This document shows positions 25,284-34,800 of a DNA stretch of 64,000 bases, piece after piece. Position 1 is the stretch's first letter. The number at the start of each line of letters is the position of its first letter. The translations under genes and the position numbers were made by a program. The notes below the pieces were generated by a model, which worked only from the letters and a program-made list of their open reading frames with translations, did not search any database and had not been told where the DNA came from. This stretch comes from an uncultured Prevotellaceae bacterium. GTDB lineage: Bacteria > Bacteroidota > Bacteroidia > Bacteroidales > Bacteroidaceae. The stretch covers positions 1 through 64,000 of the forward strand of contig CADCHG010000001.1 of assembly GCA_902801155.1 (NCBI GenBank), read 5' to 3'.

Positions 25284-26915
25284 CTAAAGCTTATGCACCT
25301 CCGTAGCCTTCTGCTCGATAGCGAGGTCAGCCTTATAGTTCTCGATATACTTGTTGAAGCCCTCTACATCCTCGGCAGTAGGAGCAATCTCAACACCAGT
25401 ATTACCAGCGAAGACTACCTCCTCAAGCCAGTCGGCAAGGTTGAGCTTCTTAGGATTGCGTACAGCGTATGCAGCAAGAAGGGCAATACCCCATGCACCA
25501 CCCTCACCAGCAGTCTCCATTACAGAGATTGGAGAGTTGAGGGCAGCAGCAAGAACACGCTGACCAACACCCTTTGTCTTGAACAGGCCGCCATGACCAG
25601 TGATACGGTCAACCTTCACGTTCTCCTCCTTGAAGAGAATGTCATTACCAAGCTTCAGTACAGCTACTGATGCATAGAGGTGAGCACGCATGAAGTTAGC
25701 GAGGTTGAACTTATCATTAGCAGAGCGGATGAACATTGGACGGCCTTCTGCAAGACCTGTTACAGGCTCACCAGAGATATAGTTGTAAGAAACAAGACCG
25801 CCACAATCAGCACTACCCGTGAGAGCGTTGTTGTAGAGCTTGCCATAAACCTCATCCATATTCACAGGAACACCGAGCAACTGCTGATACTCCTTGAAGA
25901 GACCTACCCAAGCGTTGAGGTCAGAAGTACAGTTGTTGCAGTGAACCATAGCAACGAGGCTACCGTCAGGTGTGGTTACCATGTCAATCATCTCAGATGG
26001 CTTGCTGAGATCCTTCTCAAGAACAATCATTGAGAAAGATGATGTACCGGCAGAAACATTACCTGTGCGCTGCTTAACAGCGTTTGTAGCAACCATACCA
26101 GTACCTGCATCACCCTCTGGAGGACATACAGGACAACCGCCCTTCAAGTGACCAGAGATATCGAGACGACGAGCACCATGATCAGAGAGAACGCCAGCAT
26201 CCTCACCTGCGAGGATACACTTAGGAAGAATGTCCTCAAGCTTCCAAGGATAGCCCTTTGGAGCAACGAGTTCATTGAACTTACGAACCATCTCAGCGTT
26301 ATAGTTCTTTGTCTCAGGATCAACAGGAATCATACCTGAAGCATCACCGATACCAAGAACCTTCTTACCAGTAAGACGCCAGTGGATATAACCAGCGAGG
26401 GTTGTGAGGTAAGTGATGTCCTTAACGTGCTCCTCACCATTCAGGATAGCCTGATAAAGGTGAGAGATAGACCAACGGAGAGGAATGTTGTAGTTGAAGA
26501 GCTTTGAAAGCTCAGCAGCAGCAGCACCTGTGTTAGTGTTACGCCATGTGCGGAAGCTTGCGAGAATTTTCTCTGCCTCAGAAGGATCACCGTAACGGCT
26601 TGCGGTACCAGTAGGACCGAATGCCATATAACCGTGCATCATTGCAGAGATACCGATAGATGCGAGGTGCTCGATCTCACAGTCGAACTCAGCACGCACA
26701 TTTCTGCGGAGGTCTGCATAACAGTCCTCAAGACCGAACCAGATTGCCTCTGTGCTATATGTCCAAAGACCGTCCTCGAGCTGATTCTCCCACTCGTGAC
26801 TTCCCTGTGCTATTGGCTTGTTCTCCTCATCGATGAGAACTGCCTTGATTCGGGTTGAGCCAAACTCGATACCGAGAATGGCCTTACCAGAAGTAATGGT
26901 TTCTTTTGCTGTCAT
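25284..26915 (-). CDS. araB: FGGY-family carbohydrate kinase, probable L-ribulokinase
   Basis: A 543-residue kinase with the actin-like two-domain fold. The N-terminal ATP/substrate region reads AILGIEFGSTRIKAVLIDEENKPIAQGSHEW, and the C-terminal domain has VDRITGHGGLFKTKGVGQRVLAAAL and TAGEGGAWGIALLAAY. It should phosphorylate L-ribulose using ATP. The assignment over xylulokinase comes from its position in araD-araA-araB order under an AraR-type regulator; the kinase itself is of a type often annotated as xylulokinase in this phylum. A repeat cassette separates it from araA. Confidence 0.85.
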   Translation of the reverse strand: MTAKETITSGKAILGIEFGSTRIKAVLIDEENKPIAQGSHEWENQLEDGLWTYSTEAIWFGLEDCYADLRRNVRAEFDCEIEHLASIGISAMMHGYMAFGPTGTASRYGDPSEAEKILASFRTWRNTNTGAAAAELSKLFNYNIPLRWSISHLYQAILNGEEHVKDITYLTTLAGYIHWRLTGKKVLGIGDASGMIPVDPETKNYNAEMVRKFNELVAPKGYPWKLEDILPKCILAGEDAGVLSDHGARRLDISGHLKGGCPVCPPEGDAGTGMVATNAVKQRTGNVSAGTSSFSMIVLEKDLSKPSEMIDMVTTPDGSLVAMVHCNNCTSDLNAWVGLFKEYQQLLGVPVNMDEVYGKLYNNALTGSADCGGLVSYNYISGEPVTGLAEGRPMFIRSANDKFNLANFMRAHLYASVAVLKLGNDILFKEENVKVDRITGHGGLFKTKGVGQRVLAAALNSPISVMETAGEGGAWGIALLAAYAVRNPKKLNLADWLEEVVFAGNTGVEIAPTAEDVEGFNKYIENYKADLAIEQKATEVHKL

Positions 26916-27060
26916 AATAAAAGCCTAACCAAGCCTTCCCAAAAGGAAGGATGTTTTATACACTCTGTCGCTTAAAAAGAAAGCTTAGTTATTTTATTTA
27001 ATTTATTAATGTTTATCTTACTATAAAGCATCCCTCCCTTTGGGAGGGCCTGGGTGGGCT
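26916..27060. repeat. Intra-operon cassette between araA and araB
   Basis: The left end at the araB start is AGCCTAACCAAGCCTTCCC followed by AAAAGGAAGGATG (about 26928-26954). The right end at the araA stop is CATCCCTCCCTTTGGGAGGG then CCTGGGTGGGCTT (about 27027-27062). It is shorter than the other copies because the CCCCC/GGGGG hairpin is missing. Confidence 0.85.
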
Positions 27061-28593
27061 TTACTTCAATGCTTTGTTCAGCATATAGTAAACTTCGTTG
27101 TTGCGAAGCTGCTGTTTGAACTCGCTGATTGTTGTATTCTTGTTGATACCGATGAACTCGATACCTGTCATCTCAGCGAAGTCCTCCCAGTATTCTGCTG
27201 TGATATCATAAGAGAATGCGCTGTGGTGAGTACCGCCAGCGAGAATCCATGCACCTGCACCAATCTCGAATGTTGGCTGTGGAACCCAGAGAGCAGAAGC
27301 AACAGGAAGCTTAGGCATAGCCTTTGGCTTGATGCACTCAACATCACTTGTGATGAGACGGAAACGGTTGCCGAGGTCAACGATAGTAGCCTTACAACCC
27401 GCACCTGTCTTTGAAGTGAACACGAGACGGGCTGTCTGCTGCTTACGAATACCGATACCGAGGAAGTGAACCTCAAGTGTTGGCTTATCAACAGCGATAA
27501 GAGGTGCGACCTCAAGCATGTGGCTCTGGAGTGATGATGTGCAGTCAGAAGCGAAGTTGAGAGTGTAGTCCTCAAGGAATGAGCATCCCTTTTCAAGACC
27601 CTGATTCATTACCCAGAGTGAACGATAGAGACATGCTGTCTTCCAGTCACCCTCAGCACCGAAACCATAGCCCTCAGCCATAAGACGCTGAGAAGCAAGA
27701 CCAGGAATCTGGTCGAAGCCTACGAAGTTAGGATCGTTGATATCAGCATCACCGAGGTCGTCGAAGTTTGTTGTGAATGCTGTTGCACCCTCATCCTCCA
27801 ATACACGACGGAGAGCGATTTCTGCCTTTGCTGCATTCTTTACCTTCTCCCAATATACGTCCTCACCAGACTCGTCAATCTTAATTGTATAAGCCTTCTT
27901 ATACTCCTCAACGAGAGCATCAGCCTCTGCATCGGTTACCTTCTTGAAGTAATCCATGAGAGATGATACTGGATAGTAGTCAACGTGATAGCCAAGACGC
28001 TGCTCGAACTCAACACGGTCACCATCAGTAACGGCTACGTTGTTCATGTTCATACCGAACATCAAGCAACGAACATTGTGAGCATCAGCTACAGCTGCAG
28101 CTACACGAGCCCATACGGCAATCTGTCTCTGAGCCTCTGCGCTCTTCCAATAACCAACAACAACCTTACGAGCAACACGCATACGAGTGCAGATATGTCC
28201 GAACTCGATATCACCATGTGCAGACTGGTTGAGGTTCATGAAGTCCATGTCGATAGAATCCCAAGGAAGCTCAGCATTATACTGAGTGTGGAAGTGAAGC
28301 AATGGCTTCTGAAGAGCCTGCAGGCCCTTGATCCACATCTTTGCAGGAGAGAAAGTGTGCATCCAAGTGATAACACCGACACACTTAGCATCGTTGTTAG
28401 CAGCCTTCATCACATCCTCAACCTCGTTAGAAGAGTTTGCTGTACCCTTGTAAACTACCTTGATTGGAATAATACCACTATTGTTAAGGCCCTCAACCAT
28501 TTCCTTTGAGTGACCATCTACTATCTTAACTGTCTCGCCTCCGTAAAGGAGCTGGGCACCTGTTACCCACCAGAGCTCTAAATTTTCAAACAT
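27061..28593 (-). CDS. araA: L-arabinose isomerase
   Basis: A 510-residue enzyme starting MFENLELWWVTGAQLLYGGE at 28593; six extra upstream codons would be repeat-derived. It converts L-arabinose to L-ribulose with Mn2+. Family landmarks are THFSPAKMWI-like text (WMHTFSPAKMWIKGLQ), HFHTQYNAELPWDSIDMDFMNLNQSAHGD, GYGFGAEGDWKTACL (metal Glu) and GGTHHSAFS (metal His). Its length matches the family. It sits in the AraR regulon between araD and araB. Confidence 0.96.
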   Translation of the reverse strand: MFENLELWWVTGAQLLYGGETVKIVDGHSKEMVEGLNNSGIIPIKVVYKGTANSSNEVEDVMKAANNDAKCVGVITWMHTFSPAKMWIKGLQALQKPLLHFHTQYNAELPWDSIDMDFMNLNQSAHGDIEFGHICTRMRVARKVVVGYWKSAEAQRQIAVWARVAAAVADAHNVRCLMFGMNMNNVAVTDGDRVEFEQRLGYHVDYYPVSSLMDYFKKVTDAEADALVEEYKKAYTIKIDESGEDVYWEKVKNAAKAEIALRRVLEDEGATAFTTNFDDLGDADINDPNFVGFDQIPGLASQRLMAEGYGFGAEGDWKTACLYRSLWVMNQGLEKGCSFLEDYTLNFASDCTSSLQSHMLEVAPLIAVDKPTLEVHFLGIGIRKQQTARLVFTSKTGAGCKATIVDLGNRFRLITSDVECIKPKAMPKLPVASALWVPQPTFEIGAGAWILAGGTHHSAFSYDITAEYWEDFAEMTGIEFIGINKNTTISEFKQQLRNNEVYYMLNKALK

Positions 28594-28813
28594 AAAAAAA
28601 AACCTAACCAAGCCTTCCCAAAGGGAAGGATGTTTTATAGTATAAATGTAAATGCCTTACAATCAAGAAGACTTGGTATTATGTTAATATTATTTGTTTC
28701 TATTCGTAATTACGAAAATCGTCCACAATTCTCCCTAAGCAGAATATACTAACTACTCCCCCTTGAGGGGGAAAGGGGGGAGGAACCCTCCCTTGGGGAG
28801 GGACTGGGTGGGC
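28594..28813. repeat. Intra-operon cassette between araD and araA
   Basis: The left end at the araA start is ACCTAACCAAGCCTTCCC with AAAGGGAAGGATG (about 28602-28632). The right end at the araD stop is CTCCCCCTTGAGGGGGAAAG, then CTTGGGGAGGGACTGGGTGG (about 28756-28813). It fills the whole 220-bp gap. Confidence 0.85.
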
Positions 28814-29518
28814 TTATTTTTTCTTCTGTCCGTAATACGCATTAGGACCGTGCTTACGGTTGTAATGCTTCTCTACGAGGAGAGGATTCATCTTTGTCAA
28901 AGGATTGATGCTGAAGCTTATGAAAGCCATCTTTGCACATTGCTCCATTACCTTTGCGTTATAAACGGCATTGTCAGGAGATGTACCCCAAGAGAAAGGA
29001 CCGTGGTTCTTAACGAGAACGGCTGGAGTGTGATCTGGGTTGATCTTACGAATATTGAGAATCTCGTCAACGATCACGTTACCTGTCTCAAGCTCGTATG
29101 CACCCTCAACCTCCTCCTTAGTCATATCGCGTGTGCAAGGGATAGCCTTGTAGAAGTAATCGGCATGAGTAGTACCGATGTTAGGGATATCCTGTCCTGC
29201 CTGTGCGAATGCAGTAGCGTATGTAGAGTGAGTGTGAACAACACCCTGAATGTTAGGGAATGCTCTATATAAAACAAGGTGGGTAGGAGTGTCGCTTGAA
29301 GGATTGAGGTTACCCTCAACAACCTTACCTGACTGAAGGTCAACAACAACCATATCCTCAGCCTTCATATCGTCATAGCTAACACCAGACGGCTTAATAA
29401 CAACAAGACCTTTCTCGCGGTCAATACCAGAGACGTTTCCCCATGTGAAGATAACAAGTCCCTGCTTAACCAAATCGAGATTAGCCTTGAACACTTTCTG
29501 TTTGAGTTCTTCCAGCAT
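28814..29518 (-). CDS. araD: L-ribulose-5-phosphate 4-epimerase
   Basis: A 234-residue class II aldolase/epimerase. Phosphate and metal sites are visible as [20 protein letters not shown], the zinc-binding [16 protein letters not shown] and the third His in [11 protein letters not shown]. It converts L-ribulose-5-phosphate to D-xylulose-5-phosphate, the last step before tkt. Length and motifs match the AraD/SgbE group. It follows araR after 61 bp. Confidence 0.95.
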   Translation of the reverse strand: MLEELKQKVFKANLDLVKQGLVIFTWGNVSGIDREKGLVVIKPSGVSYDDMKAEDMVVVDLQSGKVVEGNLNPSSDTPTHLVLYRAFPNIQGVVHTHSTYATAFAQAGQDIPNIGTTHADYFYKAIPCTRDMTKEEVEGAYELETGNVIVDEILNIRKINPDHTPAVLVKNHGPFSWGTSPDNAVYNAKVMEQCAKMAFISFSINPLTKMNPLLVEKHYNRKHGPNAYYGQKKK

Positions 29519-29579
29519 AATAATCTGTTTTTATAGTTTATACGTAATTTTAACCGATTTATTGTATATGTTGTAAGCC

Positions 29580-30257
29580 TTACAGCTTAAATTTCACTTC
29601 TTTTTGGAAACGTGACTCACTAAAGCGATAGAGAGCAGCACCTCTCTTGCTTGACAGTTTGTCAACGTACTTGGTCTTCTGTATGCACTCCATCGTCTTG
29701 ATGCGCTTACGGAAGTTGCGTTTGTCTATCTCCTCACCGAGTATTGCCTCATAAACCTTCTGCAATTGAGTGAGCGTGAAATGCTCCGGAAGCAGATTAA
29801 AGCACAACGGCTCGGTAGAAAGATGTCTTCTGAGCTTTTCTATGGCCTCAGTTACCATGGTTTTATGATCGGAATACAGGTCAGGCAGTTCATCAACACT
29901 CACCCACTCTACTCCATATTCCTTTTGTTGCACCTCATTATAGTCGCTCACATTGATAAGCGAACAATAGGCTATTGAAATTACACGCTCACCCGGGTCA
30001 CGGTCAACAGCACCGTACGCTCCGACCTGAGTCATGTAGATATTGTCAAGACCTGTAAGACTACACAGGGTTCTTGTTGCAGCCTGTTCCAGACTTTCAT
30101 TTGCCTGAACGAATCCACCATAAAGTGACCATTCACCCTTGCCTGGATTCATCTTTCGTTTTCCGATAAGCAGTTTCAACTTGCCTTCTTCAAAACCGAA
30201 GACGATACAGTCAACAGAAATAAGTAACGGGGTCATGCCCTCATAGTAATTGCCCAT
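29580..30257 (-). CDS. araR: AraR-type transcriptional regulator with degenerate NUDIX domain
   Basis: A 225-residue protein with an N-terminal NUDIX fold (about 1-145) and a C-terminal winged helix (about 150-222, LTQLQKVYEAILGEEIDKRNFRKRIKTM). The NUDIX box reads GGFVQANESLEQAATRTLCSLTG, so the REx2EE catalytic glutamates are missing. That fits a sugar-sensing rather than hydrolytic role. In Bacteroides thetaiotaomicron a protein of this type (AraR) binds L-arabinose and represses arabinose genes. Position between transporter and araD supports the same role here. The operator was not identified with certainty; the palindrome at 30415-30452 is a candidate. Confidence 0.9.
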   Translation of the reverse strand: MGNYYEGMTPLLISVDCIVFGFEEGKLKLLIGKRKMNPGKGEWSLYGGFVQANESLEQAATRTLCSLTGLDNIYMTQVGAYGAVDRDPGERVISIAYCSLINVSDYNEVQQKEYGVEWVSVDELPDLYSDHKTMVTEAIEKLRRHLSTEPLCFNLLPEHFTLTQLQKVYEAILGEEIDKRNFRKRIKTMECIQKTKYVDKLSSKRGAALYRFSESRFQKEVKFKL

Positions 30258-30414
30258 AATAAAAAAGGAGAAAAAGCTAAGCCAATGTACTATTTACAAT
30301 TTACATCTGCACAACTTGATTAGTTTTGCGAACAATGTACGATTTGTGAACCTCAAAGGCTGCTGATGATTAAATTATTAAAGAAAAAAAGTGTGAGATA
30401 TATAAACTAAGGAA

Positions 30415-30452
30415 AGTCTTCACCATGCACATAAATGTACACAGTGAAGACT
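30415..30452 (-). terminator. 38-bp near-perfect palindrome after the arabinose transporter
   Basis: AGTCTTCAC (30415-30423) pairs with GTGAAGACT (30444-30452). The inner halves TGTACAT and ATGTGCA continue the pairing with a wobble. It starts about 10 bp past the transporter stop codon, so it could be a terminator or processing hairpin, but only TTTCC follows on the minus strand. An alternative reading is an operator upstream of araR. Confidence 0.5.
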
Positions 30453-30461
30453 TCTTCAGTT

Positions 30462-32447
30462 TTACCAGAGAATGATATAGAGGAATGTGATAATTGCAAT
30501 CACGCAGAAAGCACCAATATTGAATGCTCTGTCTGTCTCGAAGATTTTCAGGTCGATAGCTACGAGCTTAGGATCCTGGACTGAATCAAGGGCATTTGAA
30601 CGGAGATAGAATCCGATTGTTGCTGTGATAGCAGCAAAGAATATCATTGCACCTGCAACTCCATGAACAGCGAGAGTCTCGCTGAAGAAAGAAGCAGCGA
30701 ACAGAGCAATAGAAACTGCTGCTACAGCGAAGAGGATATTACTCCAGAAAAGCTGTGTCTTAACGGTATTCTCGTCAAGCTCATCTGCTGCAACTGACTT
30801 CTCGCTCTTGAGAGAGATACCTACGAAGAGGATAACGAGGCAGATGAATACATAACCAGAACGAACGAGGAATGGTACGTCAGGCAATGTGAACTTGAAG
30901 AGGATTGAGAATGCGAATGTACCGATAGCGCAGACAACAGCTGCTGTACCAGAAGCACGCTTCCAAAGAAGACCAAGACCGAAGATAACTACAACACCTG
31001 GATATACGAATGCTGAGTACTCCTGAATGAACTGGAATGCCTGGTCAATACCACCCATGAGTGGATATACAGCGAGAAGTGCAATGATAAGTGCACTTAC
31101 AGATGTCATACGACCTACGTTCACGAGCTTAGACTCGCTTGCATTCTTATTGATGAACTGCTTGTAGATATCCATTGTGAACAATGTTGATGTTGAGTTG
31201 AACATTGAAGCCAATGAAGAGATAACAGCAGCAGCAAGAGCAGCGAATGAAAGGCCCTTGATAAATGTAGGGGTAAAGTTACGGATAAGGAATGGATAAG
31301 CGTCATCAGAACGCTCAATGCCACCTGCAAGAGTCTGACGGAGGTTCTCGAGAGCCTCACCATCACCATTCATAATATAGAATGCGCAAACACCTGGGAT
31401 ACAAACGATGAATGGGATAAGGATCTTAAGGAATGCAGCGAAGATCATACCCTTCTTAGCCTCAGCGAGAGACTTAGCAGCAAGACCCTTCTGGATGATA
31501 TACTGGTTGAAGCCCCAGTAACCGAGGTTAGTCAACCAAAGAGCTCCGAAGATAAGTACGATACCAGGGTTTGTGAAGAATGGATCCTCCTTCTGAATAA
31601 CGTTGCCAGCAGCATCAGTTACACCATTTACCACAGGATAGAGGTCTGCCTGACGGGTAACAACAAGGTTGAAGTGCTTATCACCAGGCTGATTGACACA
31701 CCAGTCGAATATATTGCCCAATGCCTCGAATGCACCACAGCCCCAAACCTCAGCACCGATAACTGAAAGTGCTGCGTATGCAGTAATAAGACCACCACCA
31801 ACAAGGAATGTTACCTGCATAACGTCAGTCCATGCAACAGAAGCAAGACCACCGTAGATAGAATATACACCTGCAATCAAGAAGAGAACAAGGATGATAA
31901 CCATACGAACCTGGTCAATCTCCATACCAGCAAAATGAACAGTCATATCAGTTGGAAGACCAAGAATCTGCTGGATAGCAAGAGCACCGAGCCAAGCTAC
32001 AGAAGTAAGGTTTACAAATACATAAAGGAACAGCCAAAGCAAAGAGAATGCAAGACCTACACCCCAGTTGTAACGCTCACGAAGGAACTGTGGGATGGTG
32101 AAGATCTTCTTCTCAATCATCAAAGGAAGCAGGAACTTACCTACTACCAGCAATGTAGCAGCAGCCATGATCTCGTATGCAGCCTGTGCGATACCAGATG
32201 CGAAAGCAGAACCAGACATACCGATAAACTGCTCGGCTGAGATGTTGGCAGCAATAAGTGATGCACCTACTGCCCACCATGTAAGAGTGTTACCAGCAAG
32301 GAAGTAGTCTGTAGAAGACTTCTCCTCACCTTTCTTGTCGCGGCTAAGGAACAATCCAAGACCTACAAGAAGCACTATGTAAGCACCGAATACTACATAG
32401 TCAATGGTTTCAAAGCCATTGTTCTTTAAAGCTTCAATTACGCTCAT
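30462..32447 (-). CDS. Sodium/solute symporter, probable L-arabinose transporter
   Basis: A 661-residue SSS-family (SGLT-type) inner-membrane protein with about 14-15 helices. The first is FGAYIVLLVGLGLFLS, preceded by a short polar N-terminus. Family-specific text includes GNTLTWWAVGASLIAANISAEQFIGMSGSAFASGIAQAAYE and TSVAWLGALAIQQILGLP. These proteins use the sodium gradient to import sugars. The gene lies between galM and araR, matching the AraP position in B. thetaiotaomicron, so L-arabinose is the likely substrate. Confidence 0.92.
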   Translation of the reverse strand: MSVIEALKNNGFETIDYVVFGAYIVLLVGLGLFLSRDKKGEEKSSTDYFLAGNTLTWWAVGASLIAANISAEQFIGMSGSAFASGIAQAAYEIMAAATLLVVGKFLLPLMIEKKIFTIPQFLRERYNWGVGLAFSLLWLFLYVFVNLTSVAWLGALAIQQILGLPTDMTVHFAGMEIDQVRMVIILVLFLIAGVYSIYGGLASVAWTDVMQVTFLVGGGLITAYAALSVIGAEVWGCGAFEALGNIFDWCVNQPGDKHFNLVVTRQADLYPVVNGVTDAAGNVIQKEDPFFTNPGIVLIFGALWLTNLGYWGFNQYIIQKGLAAKSLAEAKKGMIFAAFLKILIPFIVCIPGVCAFYIMNGDGEALENLRQTLAGGIERSDDAYPFLIRNFTPTFIKGLSFAALAAAVISSLASMFNSTSTLFTMDIYKQFINKNASESKLVNVGRMTSVSALIIALLAVYPLMGGIDQAFQFIQEYSAFVYPGVVVIFGLGLLWKRASGTAAVVCAIGTFAFSILFKFTLPDVPFLVRSGYVFICLVILFVGISLKSEKSVAADELDENTVKTQLFWSNILFAVAAVSIALFAASFFSETLAVHGVAGAMIFFAAITATIGFYLRSNALDSVQDPKLVAIDLKIFETDRAFNIGAFCVIAIITFLYIILW

Positions 32448-32565
32448 TTTTGTTTGTCAGTTTTTTTATTTAGTTATAGTTTTAGTTTTTTTCCAAAGTC
32501 AAAAGTCAAGGGTTATCAGGCATAAAACCTTAAACCTTAGACCTTTGGCCTTAGTCCTAAGAGAA

Positions 32566-33750
32566 TTATTTCACAGAGAACTTATAAGCAGCATGGCTGT
32601 AGTACTTCTCACCTGGCTTGAGGACAGCCTGAACCCAGTTCTTCTTGTTTGGAGAATCAGGGAACTTCTGGCTCTCAAGACATACGCTTACATACTGTGG
32701 GTATTTACCACCCTTGTGAGCGATGTTTGGCTCATTGCCTATGCCCTGGAAGTTACCAGTATAGCACTGGACACCTGGCTCATTAGTGAACATCTCCATG
32801 AAGATACCTGTCTTTGGAGAGTAGAGAGAAGCACAAACCTGAGTATCGTCACCCTTACCGTCCTTATATGTATTCAGGCAGAAGTTGTGGTCGATACCGC
32901 CGTTAGCATTCTTGATCTGATCGAAGTCAACCTTACCTACAGCATCGCTGATAGCGTGAGGTGTGGTGAAGTCGAATGGAGTATCCTTAACTGGCTTGAT
33001 CTCACCTGTTGGGATGTAGAGAGAGTCAGAAGGAGTGAAGTTATCAGCATTGAGATAGAGAACCATATCAGTACCTACGCTATTGAAGTCACCATTGAGG
33101 TTGTAATAGTTGTGGTTTGTCTGATTGATGATAGTCTCCTTATCTGTTGTTGCCTCCCAAGTCATATCGAGAGTATTGTCTGATGTCACCTTATATATAG
33201 TAGTGGCTGTCACATTACCAGGATAGCCATTCTCACCGTCAGCTGCTGTGATTGTGAGCTTGAGGATAGAGTCACCAACCTGCTCTGCCTCATATACCTG
33301 ATGCATCCAACCTGTTGTGCCACCACCATGAAGGCTGTTAGGGCCGTCATTGAGGCGAAGCTGGTATTCCTCTCCGTTGAGTGAGAACTTTCCGTTCTTG
33401 ATTCGGTTTGCATAGCGGCCTACTGATGAACCGTAGTCACTTGGAGAGTTAAGGGTATCAGCATACTGATGGATGTTGTCGAAACCGAGAACTACGTCTG
33501 TTGGCTTGCCGTCCTTGTCTGGTACAACGAGCGAAACCACGCGACCACCGTAGTTTGTGATACACACCTCCATGCCATTGGCATTCTTGAGGGTATAGAG
33601 AGCCACCTTCTTTCCACCGATGATAGTGTCAAAATTAGCGGCATCGAGTCCTGACTGTGTCAACTGCGAAGGAGCTTCGCCTGACTTACATGCTGAGAAC
33701 ATAGCTACTGCTGCTCCAGCACAAAAAAGAATAGTTTTTAGGTTCTGCAT
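32566..33750 (-). CDS. galM: Aldose 1-epimerase (mutarotase) lipoprotein
   Basis: A 394-residue protein with a lipoprotein signal peptide (MQNLKTILFCAGAAVAMFSAC) that would anchor it outside the cytoplasm. The mutarotase fold is recognisable from ITNYGGRVVSLVVPDKDGKPTDVVLGFDN, GRYANRIKNGKF, LHGGGTTGWMH, the catalytic-His region TNHNYYNLNG and GGIDHNFCLN. It interconverts sugar anomers, probably arabinose before uptake. It is the first gene of the regulon, behind its own promoter; a simple-repeat stretch separates it from the transporter. Confidence 0.93.
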   Translation of the reverse strand: MQNLKTILFCAGAAVAMFSACKSGEAPSQLTQSGLDAANFDTIIGGKKVALYTLKNANGMEVCITNYGGRVVSLVVPDKDGKPTDVVLGFDNIHQYADTLNSPSDYGSSVGRYANRIKNGKFSLNGEEYQLRLNDGPNSLHGGGTTGWMHQVYEAEQVGDSILKLTITAADGENGYPGNVTATTIYKVTSDNTLDMTWEATTDKETIINQTNHNYYNLNGDFNSVGTDMVLYLNADNFTPSDSLYIPTGEIKPVKDTPFDFTTPHAISDAVGKVDFDQIKNANGGIDHNFCLNTYKDGKGDDTQVCASLYSPKTGIFMEMFTNEPGVQCYTGNFQGIGNEPNIAHKGGKYPQYVSVCLESQKFPDSPNKKNWVQAVLKPGEKYYSHAAYKFSVK

Positions 33751-33786
33751 TTTTAAAAATGTTTGTTGTTTAGTCTAAATTGGTTG

Positions 33787-33817
33787 TAAAGTTACAATAA
33801 ATTTCGCTTTTCCCAAA
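33787..33817 (-). promoter_or_regulatory. Promoter of the arabinose regulon (galM)
   Basis: Minus strand TTTG (33814-33817), 19 bp, TAACTTTA (33787-33794), one base off the usual TAnnTTTG. A repressor site would be expected nearby. The upstream stretch to 33941 holds AT-rich DNA and a small GCGT..ACGC hairpin followed by T7 (33850-33872) that may end converging transcription. Confidence 0.6.
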
Positions 33818-33941
33818 GAAAAGTGATGTTTTTTTGCCCCGAAAGTAGAAAAATGCGTCTGAAAACGCCTTTTTTTCTTTACATTTTGACATTTCCTTGT
33901 ATTTTTTAGTGTAAAAATACACATACACATAAAAACACAAC

Positions 33942-34721
33942 CTACATCTGGTTCAGTATTTTTGCGATTCCATCATCATCAACGCTATCCGTTATCATAT
34001 CCGCATAGCCTTTCACTTCGTCTGAGGCATTACCCATTGCAACTCCCACCCCGGCATGTTTTAGCATAGCGATATCATTTCCTCCATCTCCGAATGCCAT
34101 TGTCTCCGAGATGTCAATACCGTAGTATTTGCATATTTCATCAATACCCGTCGCCTTGTTAGTTCCCTTTGCTATACAGTCGGCAAAATAGGGATGCCAT
34201 CGGTTAGCATCACACTCCTTCATCACCTCCTTCATGATTCTTGGCTCTTCATCCTTACCGAAGAATGCCACCATCTGCATAACGTCCATATTGAGCGCCT
34301 CAGTTATCGGCGTTGACTTTGGAAGTGGAATATCGAGAAGCGTGAAAACCTCCCTGAACCTATCCATCGCAGCCTCAATATTGCAAACTATCGCCTTGTC
34401 ATTACTTGCAAATGTTATTGGCATTGGATGTTTCTCAGCATCTGCTATAACCCTCTTTATATCTTCCTTTGGCACAGGCCTATGACAGATGACCTTACCG
34501 TCAGCCGTAACACACGATGCCCCGTTTACCGACATTATACCGTCATACTCCAATCCCTTGAGATTCCTTATGAACGGCATCGGACGACCGGTGGCTATAA
34601 ACACCTTGACACCTTTCTCGCGAATCCTGTGAATGGCGTCAAAAGCCGACTGCGGAATAGCGTGGGTTTTAAATGAAACCAACGTTCCGTCTATATCAAA
34701 GAAAATCGCCTTAACTTTCAC
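33942..34721 (-). CDS. HAD-superfamily Cof-type sugar phosphatase
   Basis: A 259-residue cytoplasmic phosphatase, from a GTG at 34719-34721 (VKVKAIFFDIDGTLVSF). An upstream GTG at 34742 is in frame but lies in a repeat. Motif I is DIDGT, motif II TGR in FIATGRP, the C2 cap spans about 85-190, and motif IV is GDGGNDIAMLKHAG. Cof/YidA proteins dephosphorylate sugar phosphates and small cofactors; the substrate is not predictable. The unusual GTG start may result from a repeat element reaching the 5' end. Confidence 0.88.
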   Translation of the reverse strand: MKVKAIFFDIDGTLVSFKTHAIPQSAFDAIHRIREKGVKVFIATGRPMPFIRNLKGLEYDGIMSVNGASCVTADGKVICHRPVPKEDIKRVIADAEKHPMPITFASNDKAIVCNIEAAMDRFREVFTLLDIPLPKSTPITEALNMDVMQMVAFFGKDEEPRIMKEVMKECDANRWHPYFADCIAKGTNKATGIDEICKYYGIDISETMAFGDGGNDIAMLKHAGVGVAMGNASDEVKGYADMITDSVDDDGIAKILNQM

Positions 34722-34725
34722 TTTC

Positions 34726-34800
34726 CGACTTCCAATTATCACTTGCTTTAGCTTGATGAGTTTGCGAATAATTATCTATTTTCAATTATCAATTTTAGAG
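34726..34800. repeat. Short palindrome with GCTTTAGCTTGATGAG core
   Basis: The core TTGCTTTAGCTTGATGAG followed by TTTGCGAA (34743-34768) is flanked by AATTATCA-type units (34735-34741) and ATAATTATC/TTTTCAATTATCAATT (34767-34796). It sits exactly between two genes and overlaps the 3' end of the next one, whose last codons are repeat-like. Confidence 0.65.
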
